Part shown: one piece after another, positions 7,072-14,865 of the stretch | Numbering within the stretch: position 1 is the stretch's first letter | How the letters are laid out: each line of letters starts with the position of its first letter | From: an uncultured Pelagibacteraceae bacterium | Lineage (GTDB): Bacteria > Pseudomonadota > Alphaproteobacteria > Pelagibacterales > Pelagibacteraceae | Length of the DNA: 25,267 nt | Assembly: GCA_902557585.1 (NCBI GenBank) | Contig: CACEBA010000009.1 | Coordinates: forward strand, 1 to 25,267 | Direction of reading: 5' to 3' | The notes under the pieces: model-generated | Database searches by the model: none | What the model was told of the DNA's origin: nothing | The model's input: the letters and a program-made list of their open reading frames with translations, nothing else | Translations under genes and position numbers: made by a program

Positions 7072-8553
7072 TTATCTTATTGAGAATGGATCTAATGAAG
7101 GTTCATCTGAAGTATAAAACCAAGTCGTTTTTACCCTTGTGTAATCTTTAATCGAATCTATTCCTGCCTCTTTCCCATATCCACTATCTTTAATACCTCC
7201 AAATGGAGCAGATGGTGATATTAACCTGTAGGTATTAACAAAAGTAATTCCTGCCCTAATTGCTTTAGAAACTCTCATACCTCTTGATAAATTACTTGTA
7301 TACACACCAGAGGATAATCCGTACTGATTATCATTCATTTTTGAAATTACTTCATCTTCTGTATCAAATTTCATTACTGATAATACAGGTCCAAATAACT
7401 CATTTTCTGCTACGGGAAGATTGTGATTATCACATTCTATAATTGTAGGTGGAAAGTAATATCCTTTATTTGAAAAAGAATGTCTTTCACCTCCACACTT
7501 GATTTTTCCACCTTGATCAATTGTATCTTTAATATTTTTTTCTATTACTTCTAACTGTTTAAAATTACTTAAAGGACCCATCTCTGTTTCTGGATCCATT
7601 GGTGCTCCAATTTTTATTTTTGATGCACGATTTGAGAGCTTATCTAAAAATTCATCGTAAATTCCTTTTTGCAAATAAAGTCTTGATCCTGCTATACAAC
7701 TTTGTCCACTTGCACCGAATATTCCTGCTGTAATTCCATTTATTGCATTTTCTTGTTCTGCATCATCAAATACTGCAACTGGACTTTTTCCACCTAATTC
7801 TAAACTTACTTCGGATAAATTTTCTGCAGAGTTTTTAATTATATGTCTCGCCGTTTCAGGACCTCCAGTAAATGCAACTTTTTCAACTAAATTGTGAGTA
7901 GTTAAACTTTTACCGCATGGATCTCCAAATCCTGTAATGACATTCACTACGCCTTTAGGGATACCAGTTTTTTCAATTAATTTTGCAAATTCAAACAAAA
8001 CAGCAGGAGCAAGTTCTGAAGATTTAATTACAACTGTATTACCCATTGCAAGTGCTGGCGCTAATTTAGTAGCAGTTAAAAACATTTGTGAATTCCAAGG
8101 AATTATTGCAGCTATAACACCTATAGGTATTCTAGTTGTTATTGCTTGAACATTTGGTTTATCTATTGGCAAAACTGTTCCCTCAACTTTATCTGCTAAA
8201 CCAGCGTAATAGTCGTAGTATTCTGCTATATAAATTGCTTGTTTCTTTGTTTCTCTGTAGAGTTTTCCAGTATCAATTGTTTCTATTTCTCCTAGCATTT
8301 CTGCATTCTCTCTCAATTGATCTCCAATAGCTCTTAAGTATTTTGCTCTTTCTCTTGGAAGTAGCTTTGGCCATTCTCCCTCAAATGCCTTTTGAGCAGC
8401 TTTGACTGCATTATCAACATCTTTAGTGCTTGCTTCTGGTACAATTGCCCAAGGTTCGTTATGTTCTGGATTGAGACTTTCAAATGTTTTTTTACTCTCA
8501 GAGTCAACCCATTCACCATTAATAAACATTTTATATTGTTTAAGTCTACTCAT
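7072..8553 (-). CDS. NAD(P)-dependent aldehyde dehydrogenase
   Basis: ALDH superfamily enzyme oxidising an aldehyde to its acid, last gene of the five-gene operon read from 12788. Numbered from an upstream in-frame ATG at 8562, the catalytic Cys is C289 (GASGQSCIAGSR), the general base Glu is E255 (LELGGKSP), the oxyanion Asn is N157 (IPWN), and the cofactor loop is FTGGPETA at 231-238. A C-terminal APFGGIKDSGYGKEAG element is complete. I prefer the start at 8553 (MSRLKQYKMFINGEWV), which matches the usual N-terminus and overlaps the hydrolase stop by 8 bp. About 493 residues, standard. The fold is of the betaine-aldehyde/semialdehyde dehydrogenase type, but the substrate cannot be read from sequence. 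Context suggests an aldehyde produced by the upstream monooxygenase/decarboxylase steps. Confidence 0.92.
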   Translation of the reverse strand: MSRLKQYKMFINGEWVDSESKKTFESLNPEHNEPWAIVPEASTKDVDNAVKAAQKAFEGEWPKLLPRERAKYLRAIGDQLRENAEMLGEIETIDTGKLYRETKKQAIYIAEYYDYYAGLADKVEGTVLPIDKPNVQAITTRIPIGVIAAIIPWNSQMFLTATKLAPALAMGNTVVIKSSELAPAVLFEFAKLIEKTGIPKGVVNVITGFGDPCGKSLTTHNLVEKVAFTGGPETARHIIKNSAENLSEVSLELGGKSPVAVFDDAEQENAINGITAGIFGASGQSCIAGSRLYLQKGIYDEFLDKLSNRASKIKIGAPMDPETEMGPLSNFKQLEVIEKNIKDTIDQGGKIKCGGERHSFSNKGYYFPPTIIECDNHNLPVAENELFGPVLSVMKFDTEDEVISKMNDNQYGLSSGVYTSNLSRGMRVSKAIRAGITFVNTYRLISPSAPFGGIKDSGYGKEAGIDSIKDYTRVKTTWFYTSDEPSLDPFSIR

Positions 8554-9331
8554 CTGATCCAATAAAATTTTTGATCGTTAAATTTACATCATCAGCACAC
8601 TCAATACCACAAAGATGTTTTCCATCTTTAATGATCTTTAATTGACTTTTAGAGATTAAAGCATTCAATTCTTGAGACATTTTTACAGTTGAGCCAATGT
8701 CATATTCACCTGTCATAACTAGTGTATTTGCTTTAATTTTATTAAAATCTTCATCATTTTTATGATTAACAAATAGCTCGTAAACCTTTAGAAAATTATC
8801 CATGTTATTTGCAGACAAAATTGAACTTATTTTTTCATATATTTCTGGATTATTTTCTAAATATTTATCAGTAAACCATCTCTTTAAAGCTTGCTTTGAA
8901 AGTTTTAATTCTTGTTTTGCTTGTTCAAACCTTTGATTAACAATTTTTTGTTGTACCTCAGTTCTTTTATAAATAGAACTCAGAAGAGTTAATGTCTGTA
9001 AACGTTCATTATATTTCGTTGCAAAATTTCGTGCGATTAAAGATCCTATAGAGAAACCTACAAGATGGATTTTTTTAATATTAAGATGGTCCAATAGCTC
9101 GATTAGTTGGTTAGAAAAATCATCAAAACTTATTTTTCCATCTTCTAATGAAGATTTTCCATGGCCTAAAATGTCATAAGTAATATTTGAATGATAATTA
9201 AAAAATTCAAGTTGAGGCCGCCAAATTTCATGAGTAAGACCAACGCCATGTATAAATACTATTGGGATTTCTTGATCTTTTTTATTAAATAAGTAGTAGG
9301 TTCCTGAGGCAGTAGTTCCTGTTGTCATCAA
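8546..9331 (-). CDS. Alpha/beta-fold hydrolase
   Basis: A soluble 261-residue alpha/beta hydrolase. The oxyanion HG motif is FIHGVGLTHEIW at 26-37 and the nucleophile elbow is GFSIGS with Ser94. Asp211 (GEYDIGS) and His239 (KDGKHLCG) complete the catalytic triad. The cap region (about 120-175) is helical and Lys/Gln-rich. It resembles 3-oxoadipate enol-lactonase (PcaD) and RutD-like hydrolases, so an ester, lactone, enol-lactone or amide bond is a likely target. It begins 3 bp after the AA_synth stop and overlaps the aldehyde dehydrogenase, so it is firmly part of the same operon. An alternative start one codon later (second Met) is equally possible. Confidence 0.88.
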   Translation of the reverse strand: MMTTGTTASGTYYLFNKKDQEIPIVFIHGVGLTHEIWRPQLEFFNYHSNITYDILGHGKSSLEDGKISFDDFSNQLIELLDHLNIKKIHLVGFSIGSLIARNFATKYNERLQTLTLLSSIYKRTEVQQKIVNQRFEQAKQELKLSKQALKRWFTDKYLENNPEIYEKISSILSANNMDNFLKVYELFVNHKNDEDFNKIKANTLVMTGEYDIGSTVKMSQELNALISKSQLKIIKDGKHLCGIECADDVNLTIKNFIGSDE

Positions 9332-9334
9332 GAA

Positions 9335-9922
9335 TTATTTTGGCTCTATGCCCATTTCTTTCATATCTTGATATCTGTCACCAGTTCTTGAATGCGCTCT
9401 ACCACTCGATGCGCCACCAATTGCAATAACCACCTCATCATCGAAGGGTGCATCATGAATAGTAAATTCATGAGTGAGGTAATATGGCCTCAATCCAGAA
9501 TCTGTTTTATGCATCATTGGAATAGATATTTTAGATCCAGCAGGTGATCTTGTGTTGGTGAAACTTAAATAAGATGTACCGCCGACTGCATCTCGAAATT
9601 TATTTCCAAACCTCAATGTATGAATAAATGCTGATGCATGTTCAATTTCTCCGTTTAATCCGACTACACCAGCCTTTCCATATGCTAGTATTTTGTCTGG
9701 AGATCCCATTTCATTTATTAACTCTGGTACAAGTAAATCCCCAAGTTTTGGAGCCAAATCTAAAATAGTCGGTCTTAAATTTTTAACAAAACCCTGTCCA
9801 TGCCAAGGATTTTTAAAAACAGCTGCAACCGAAACTAATAAAACAGGTTCTTTAGCTTTCTTGCCACCTTCTATGAAAGTTTTATCAACAAATTTTACAA
9901 ATTTTCTTAATTCTAGCTTCAT
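9335..9922 (-). CDS. AA_synth (DUF1185) family protein of unknown function
   Basis: A 195-residue soluble protein that I recognise as the 'amino acid synthesis' family (PF06684, formerly DUF1185). Conserved stretches include VAAVFKNPWHGQGF near 32-45, an AYGKAGVVGLNGEIEHA element near 79-95, FRDAVGG, the RSPAGSKISIPMMHKT element near 126-141, and IAIGGASSGRAHSRTGDR near the C-terminus. The family name is historical; I know of no established catalytic role. The conserved Lys, His and Arg residues in glycine-rich loops look like an active site. It overlaps the TPP enzyme by 4 bp (ATGA) and sits between the TPP enzyme and hydrolase, so it probably acts on an intermediate of that pathway. Confidence 0.8.
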   Translation of the reverse strand: MKLELRKFVKFVDKTFIEGGKKAKEPVLLVSVAAVFKNPWHGQGFVKNLRPTILDLAPKLGDLLVPELINEMGSPDKILAYGKAGVVGLNGEIEHASAFIHTLRFGNKFRDAVGGTSYLSFTNTRSPAGSKISIPMMHKTDSGLRPYYLTHEFTIHDAPFDDEVVIAIGGASSGRAHSRTGDRYQDMKEMGIEPK

Positions 9923-11622
9923 TTTTTTTCTCTATGTTTGAAACTGTCTCGCCTAAAACTGTATAGGGCTTTTGGATCCACATCAACATCAATAACTGAT
10001 GGTTTGTTACATTTTATTGCTGCACTAACTGCTTCATTTAATTCAGAAATTTTTTTAACTTTAAATCCTTTTGCACCATATAATTCTGCAGCCTTATCAA
10101 ATGATGGACTTTTTATATCGGCTCCCAAATATCTTTTACCAAAAAAATCTTTTTGATAAGCTTTTTCTGCCCCCCAGCTTTGATTATTCATTACTATAGT
10201 CGTAGTATTAATTCCATATTCTACAGCAGTACTAAGTTCAGATATTGTCATTCCGAACCCACCGTCACCCATGAGACTAACTACAGTTTTTTTTGGCTTT
10301 GCAACCTTAACACCCAATCCACATGCAAATGAAAATCCAACCAAACCAAAATCTAATGGAGTAAACAATGATGGAGGATCGTAATATTCTAAGGCATCGG
10401 TTGCTTGTAGACACAACGTTCCAGCGTCTAATGTTATAGCGCTATTTTTTGGTAATACCTTTCTAAGTTCTTTAAACAAACCTTTAGGCTGTATAGGAAA
10501 ATTCTTTCCTAAATTATATTTATCTCTATTAATTAAAAATTTTTTTCTTTCATTAAGATAGGTATTTGTCCAATTAGTAACATCTAATTTGAGTTTTTGT
10601 TTCCTTATTTCATCAAATAACTGCTTTGTAGCAGTTGCTGCATCAGCATTAATTCCCAGTACAATTGGAAAATATTTTCCAAGCATTTTTTTTTCTAACT
10701 CAATTTGAATAATTTTTGCTTTTTTGTTGATGTTTTCATAAGAATAAAATGTTGAATTGAAGCCTAAACGAGTGCCTATTGCCAAAATAACATGAGCTTC
10801 TTTTACCAATCTTGATGCAACTGGATTTCCTCTTGGACCCATTTGTCCCGCATTGAGTTTATAATTAAATGGAATTGCATCACCATGTCCAGCCGCTGTT
10901 ACAATTGGTATATTTAGTATTTCCGAAAGTTTGATTACTTCCTTATATTTAGATGTATACTTAATCCCAGCACCTACTATTATTACTGATTTCTTAGATC
11001 CTTGAATTATTTTGGCTGCTCTTTTAATTTTTTCTTGTTTACCTTTAACTTTACTCTCATTATCAAAGGACGTTTTTTTATAATTAATATTATAATTATT
11101 GGTTGTTGCCAGTATATTTCTAGGCAAGTTTATACACACAGGTCCTCTTCTTGGTTTCATAGCAAGATTGAAAGCATCTCCAAATACATTTGGAATTATC
11201 TTAGAATTTTTTACTGTCCATGTTTTTTTGGTAATAGGTGTAAATAATGATTGTTGATCAAGACCTTGAAATGCATCTTCCATTTTGTCCTTCGTTGAAA
11301 ATGATCCAGCAATAGCAACTACTGGCGAAAAAGCTGCTTTTGCTTGAGCAATACCTGTAACTAAATTTGTTGCACCAGGACCATTTTGTCCAGCTAAAAT
11401 TACTCCCGGTTTGTTGGAAGCTCTAGCATAACCATCTGCCATATGAGTGCCTGTTCTTTCATCTCTCACGCCAATAAATTTAATGCTTTTCTCATGATAA
11501 AGAGCATCAAACATTTCCATTGTTGCAGAACCAATAAGTCCAAAGACATGTTTTGTGTTTTCTTTTTTTAAAGATTGAACCGCGGCTTGACCACCGCTTA
11601 TTTTTTTTCTTTTTTTTATCAA
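9919..11622 (-). CDS. Thiamine pyrophosphate-dependent enzyme (acetolactate synthase/2-oxoacid decarboxylase family)
   Basis: A three-domain TPP enzyme of 567 residues. The N-terminal pyrimidine-binding domain has the catalytic Glu55 in RDERTGTHMADGYARA, followed by GPGATNLVTGIAQA. The central domain (about 195-345) is of the DHS type. The C-terminal domain has the pyrophosphate/Mg motif GDGG (452-455) through MNNQ (478-481). It is not the biosynthetic acetolactate synthase by context: there is no IlvH partner and it sits within a catabolic operon. Plausible reactions are decarboxylation or carboligation of a 2-oxoacid or acyl-CoA; I cannot choose. It overlaps both neighbours by 4 bp. The Lys/Arg-rich N-terminus (KKRKK) is unusual but short. 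Confidence 0.88.
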   Translation of the reverse strand: MIKKRKKISGGQAAVQSLKKENTKHVFGLIGSATMEMFDALYHEKSIKFIGVRDERTGTHMADGYARASNKPGVILAGQNGPGATNLVTGIAQAKAAFSPVVAIAGSFSTKDKMEDAFQGLDQQSLFTPITKKTWTVKNSKIIPNVFGDAFNLAMKPRRGPVCINLPRNILATTNNYNINYKKTSFDNESKVKGKQEKIKRAAKIIQGSKKSVIIVGAGIKYTSKYKEVIKLSEILNIPIVTAAGHGDAIPFNYKLNAGQMGPRGNPVASRLVKEAHVILAIGTRLGFNSTFYSYENINKKAKIIQIELEKKMLGKYFPIVLGINADAATATKQLFDEIRKQKLKLDVTNWTNTYLNERKKFLINRDKYNLGKNFPIQPKGLFKELRKVLPKNSAITLDAGTLCLQATDALEYYDPPSLFTPLDFGLVGFSFACGLGVKVAKPKKTVVSLMGDGGFGMTISELSTAVEYGINTTTIVMNNQSWGAEKAYQKDFFGKRYLGADIKSPSFDKAAELYGAKGFKVKKISELNEAVSAAIKCNKPSVIDVDVDPKALYSFRRDSFKHREKK

Positions 11623-12788
11623 GAAACTTTTTTTACTTCAGTGTCAAAATCTTTTTTAAAGTGAGGCATTACTTTTTCAGTAAATAACTTGATACTTCTC
11701 ATACAATCCTCATGTTTAATTCCTGGAAAGTTAGACCAAACTTGTAAATTTTGTAAGTTTAATTCAGATTTTAATTCATGAATTTTATCAATCACATATT
11801 CTGGCGTTCCAAAAAGCATGTTTCTCTTGTGCAAAAATTCATAATTTAACAAATCTAACTTACCTTTTGTTTCTGGAAGCTCTTCACCTGGATCCATGTG
11901 ATTTCCCAAACCTCTCCAATGACAAACCCACCTCATGTAATTAACCATATGCTCACCTGCTTTTTCTTTTGCTTCTTCCATTGTATCAGCAACAAACATA
12001 TCTCTAACTAAAGAAATACCTTCTCCCATTGGTACATTTCTTTTTTCAGCTTCTGATTTTGCATTTTTAAATGCTTCAAATTTTATTTTTAAGGCCTTAA
12101 CAGTTGGTATCCACATAATAATATTCAAACCTTGTTGAGCTGCCCATTCGATAGACCTTATTCCATCTACAACTTGATGAATTGCTGGATAAGGTTTTTG
12201 ATAAGGTTTAGGAAGAACACTTATATTTTCCATGACATTTGTTTCTAGATTTACCAAATCTTTATTTGGTGGACTCATATCGTGTTGCCAAACATAATCT
12301 GGTGCAGGATATGTATAAAATTCACCCTTATGGTTGAAAAATTTTTCTTTCCATGCTTTTTTTAAAATAGTTAACGTTTCTTCAAACAGTCTAAAATTTT
12401 TTGCTTGGTCCTTCATATCGGCTTCTTTATTTAAATTTATGGCCTCTCGCCCATAAATTCCTCTTCCAATTCCTATTTCTACTCTTCCTTTAGATAACTG
12501 ATCTAATAAAGCTATGTCTTCAGCCATTCTTATTGGGTTGTGAAAAGTAATTACGTTACAAGCTTGTCCTATTCGAATATCTTTTGTTCTTGCGGCAGCA
12601 TCTACACCCATCATCAATGGGTTTGTTAAAGATTCCATACCTTCATGATTAAAGTGATGTTCGGTATACCAAATAGAATCCCATTTAGATTTATCGCAAT
12701 ACTCTGTGATCTCTCTAGTTTCGTCTAAAAGTTTATCGTAAGGTTTGTGGGTCCAATTGGTTGTATTACAAAAATATCCAAATTTCAT
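11619..12788 (-). CDS. LLM-class flavin-dependent monooxygenase
   Basis: Luciferase-like TIM-barrel monooxygenase, about 389 residues. An in-frame ATG exists 14 codons upstream, but the AAAGGAGG SD (12793-12800) sits 4 bases before the ATG at 12788, which decides the start. Family markers: MKFGYF at the N-terminus, YTEHHF at 41-46, RIGQACNVITFHNPIRMAED near 72-90, and LLDQLSKGRVEIGIGRG near 94-110, which is the flavin-binding region. Such enzymes use FMNH2 supplied by a separate reductase; none is encoded in the window. It is the first gene of the five-gene operon. In trigonelline and pyrimidine degradation, enzymes of this class open heterocyclic rings, so a ring-opening or C-N oxidising role is an inference here. 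Confidence 0.9.
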   Translation of the reverse strand: MKFGYFCNTTNWTHKPYDKLLDETREITEYCDKSKWDSIWYTEHHFNHEGMESLTNPLMMGVDAAARTKDIRIGQACNVITFHNPIRMAEDIALLDQLSKGRVEIGIGRGIYGREAINLNKEADMKDQAKNFRLFEETLTILKKAWKEKFFNHKGEFYTYPAPDYVWQHDMSPPNKDLVNLETNVMENISVLPKPYQKPYPAIHQVVDGIRSIEWAAQQGLNIIMWIPTVKALKIKFEAFKNAKSEAEKRNVPMGEGISLVRDMFVADTMEEAKEKAGEHMVNYMRWVCHWRGLGNHMDPGEELPETKGKLDLLNYEFLHKRNMLFGTPEYVIDKIHELKSELNLQNLQVWSNFPGIKHEDCMRSIKLFTEKVMPHFKKDFDTEVKKVS

Positions 12789-12792
12789 AAAG

Positions 12793-12800
12793 CCTCCTTT
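12793..12800 (-). promoter_or_regulatory. Strong Shine-Dalgarno site for the LLM monooxygenase
   Basis: AAAGGAGG on the minus strand lies 4 bases before the ATG at 12788. It fixes the start of the first gene of the catabolic operon. Most genes in the window lack such a site. Confidence 0.8.
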
Positions 12801-12816
12801 AAATTTTAATTTAAAG
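12797..12816. repeat. AT-rich inverted repeat overlapping the LLM ribosome-binding site
   Basis: CTTTAAAT, 4-nt spacer TTTA, then ATTTAAAG: 8-bp perfect arms. One arm includes part of the SD, so a repressor or RNA stem here could control translation or transcription of the operon. In AT-rich DNA such repeats also arise by chance. The rest of the 105-bp gap to the next gene contains no feature that I can call. Confidence 0.35.
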
Positions 12817-12893
12817 ACGACCGATCCCACTTTCGCAAATCTATGAATTTAACGACGAGTTATGTATCGCTTTATATACTGACTTTATTATTA

Positions 12894-13862
12894 CTATCGT
12901 TGATATTCAATAAATTTTTTTAACGATTTATTTAAAAAATTCTCATAGATCTGACCATTATTTCTCAGTTTTTTATCCTTAAAAAAAGAGTGACTCATTT
13001 TAAAATCATAAGAAGGTTCAAAAAAGAAAGGAATCGACATCCTTTTAGACCGGTTCCAAAGCACTCTATGGTTAGTAGCTTTAAATTTTCCTTTAGTCAA
13101 ATATTCTAGTGCTCTTCCCGTATTTACAACAAGAGCGTTTTTGTTGAATGGCACATCGTGCCATTTTTTTGTTTTTCGATTTTGAACTTGTAACCCACCT
13201 TTTTTATCTTGATATAAAACTGTAAAAATTCCACTATCCACATGAGTTTCACATCCTAGATAAACGCCGTCTTGTTTTGAAATTTCAACAGGCTTTGTTT
13301 GATTTGGATAGAAATTAAATCTTAAAGTACTTAAAGTTTTTTGTCTTGAGAATGCAATTTTAGAAATATTAGGATTTTTTTTGTAAAGTTTAATTATACT
13401 TTTAAACAATTCTTCACTAAGTGAAAAAATATTTGTATAATATTTTTCTAGCATTTTTATCGAATTTTTATCGAAGCATTTTTTTAAGTTAAGATATTCT
13501 ATATAAGGATTTTTTATTTTATTAGAATAATTTTTTGTTACTTGAAGATCACCTAAGTCTAGACCTTCTTTACCGTTAACATCATTAGGAAAATACCCTC
13601 TATAAATATTCTTATTTAAACTATTCCATTTTTTAGGCGATAATTTTTTTTTACTTTTGTTAGATAAGTTAAAAAATTTATTTCCTACTTTACAAATATT
13701 TTTAATTTGTTTTTGATCTATTCCGTGTCCTATAATTTGAAAAAAACCAACATCAATACACGCTTTTTCAATTTTCTTTATTGTTAAATATATTTTCTTT
13801 TTATCTTGGTTCTTTTTAATAATGCTAGAGATATTAATAGTGGGTATAAAATTTTTAATCAT
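12894..13862 (-). CDS. Fe(II)/2-oxoglutarate-dependent oxygenase, isopenicillin N synthase family
   Basis: A 322-residue non-haem iron oxygenase. The N-terminal DIOX_N-type region contains IPTINISSI and VGFFQIIGHGID (38-49). In the jelly-roll core the iron ligands are His207 and Asp209 (CETHVDSG) and His265 (ATNHRV). Arg274 and Ser276 (RMSIPFFFEP) are the R-x-S 2-oxoglutarate-binding pair. All catalytic residues are present, so it should be active. The protein is very Lys/Asn-rich, consistent with the AT-rich genome. It overlaps the upstream DMT transporter gene by 4 bp (ATGA), so they form one transcript. The family hydroxylates or desaturates amino acids and other small molecules; the substrate is unknown, though an amino acid derivative handled by the DMT transporter is an attractive idea. 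Confidence 0.87.
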   Translation of the reverse strand: MIKNFIPTINISSIIKKNQDKKKIYLTIKKIEKACIDVGFFQIIGHGIDQKQIKNICKVGNKFFNLSNKSKKKLSPKKWNSLNKNIYRGYFPNDVNGKEGLDLGDLQVTKNYSNKIKNPYIEYLNLKKCFDKNSIKMLEKYYTNIFSLSEELFKSIIKLYKKNPNISKIAFSRQKTLSTLRFNFYPNQTKPVEISKQDGVYLGCETHVDSGIFTVLYQDKKGGLQVQNRKTKKWHDVPFNKNALVVNTGRALEYLTKGKFKATNHRVLWNRSKRMSIPFFFEPSYDFKMSHSFFKDKKLRNNGQIYENFLNKSLKKFIEYQR

Positions 13863-14812
13863 CTTCTTACAGGAGTTTCAGTTGCAATAAATTGATCCCT
13901 AGCTTTTTCTCTTACGTAGATATAAATACCTGCTGCTATAATACATGCAACTCCCAAAAAAGTTCTTAAAGAGGGAATTTCATTAAATAAAAAGTATCCT
14001 GGTATCATCGACATAATTATTAAGGAATATTCAAATAAAGACACAACAGATGGGGAAGCCACAATATATGCAGAAAATATACAAACAAATGCTATTGATG
14101 CAGCAAAACCAAAGAATAGTATAAATTTCCAAGTATATTCAATGTTAGAAAACCATTCTCTAAATATAAATTGTGTAGTTGGATCAAAGTTAGAATTATT
14201 TAACTGTCCACTTCCCATAAAAATATAAATTATCACACAAAGTATTATAGCTATAAGATAAAAGTAAAATAATTGAGTATAAACTCCATCTTTATCAGAC
14301 GTATATTTGGTAATTGTCATTGAGGCTGCATAGCAAAATGCACATAAAACAGGGAGTAAATTTCTATATTCAAAATTTTCAAAATTTGGATTTAGAACTA
14401 TGTAAACACCCATAAAACCAAATGCTATAGCTGACCATCTTCTTATACCTATAAATTCTTTTAAAAAAAATTTTGCAAATATCGATACAAAAAATGGGCA
14501 TGAGAAAAATAATGCATTTGCTGTCGCTAGTGGCATATAAGTTAAAGAAATAAAAAATGCTGAAAAAGCCAAAAAATGTAATATTACTCTTACAAAAGTT
14601 AACACAGGGTAGTATGTTTTGAGAGAAACTTTCTCATTTTTATATTTAATGAAACAAAATAATAAAATTGCAGCTACAAAATATCTTCCAAAAAAAATTT
14701 CATAGAGAGCTGCTTTTTCAAATATAAATTTTATAAGCGAGTCCTGCATTGCGAACAAGGTCATTGCAATAATAATCAGAACAATACCTTTTGAATTATT
14801 GTTAGCGTGCAT
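13859..14812 (-). CDS. DMT-family (EamA) transporter
   Basis: An inner-membrane protein of 317 residues with ten predicted hydrophobic segments arranged as two EamA repeats (about 8-138 and 150-300). The first repeat begins GIVLIIIAMTLFAMQDSLIKFIF and contains FFGRYFVAAILLF and the typical PLATANALFFSCPFFVSIFAKFFLKE. The second closes with SLFEYSLIIMSMIPGYFLFNEIP, the family's E-x3-P-type helix end. Members export or import amino acids and metabolites; nothing here shows the substrate. The gene starts 53 bp downstream of the ProV-like ATPase and overlaps the oxygenase gene by 4 bp, suggesting joint transcription. Confidence 0.85.
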   Translation of the reverse strand: MHANNNSKGIVLIIIAMTLFAMQDSLIKFIFEKAALYEIFFGRYFVAAILLFCFIKYKNEKVSLKTYYPVLTFVRVILHFLAFSAFFISLTYMPLATANALFFSCPFFVSIFAKFFLKEFIGIRRWSAIAFGFMGVYIVLNPNFENFEYRNLLPVLCAFCYAASMTITKYTSDKDGVYTQLFYFYLIAIILCVIIYIFMGSGQLNNSNFDPTTQFIFREWFSNIEYTWKFILFFGFAASIAFVCIFSAYIVASPSVVSLFEYSLIIMSMIPGYFLFNEIPSLRTFLGVACIIAAGIYIYVREKARDQFIATETPVRR

Positions 14813-14865
14813 TTTGCACCTATACCAAAAAAAAATTCTTTATAATATTAAATTATTTTTTAAGT

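Noticed and set aside
7937..8330. Open frames on the plus strand inside the aldehyde dehydrogenase gene
   Set aside because: They are antisense to a gene with full catalytic motifs, have no family resemblance and no initiation signals.
9693..10156. Plus-strand open frames across the AA_synth/TPP enzyme junction
   Set aside because: Antisense shadows of well-supported genes; composition-driven.
9919..11622. Biosynthetic acetolactate synthase (IlvB)
   Set aside because: No IlvH or other branched-chain genes nearby; embedded by overlaps in a catabolic operon.
14815..14865. A-run/T-run pairing as a terminator after the ProV-like gene
   Set aside because: Only A/T pairing with no GC stem; too weak to call in this composition.
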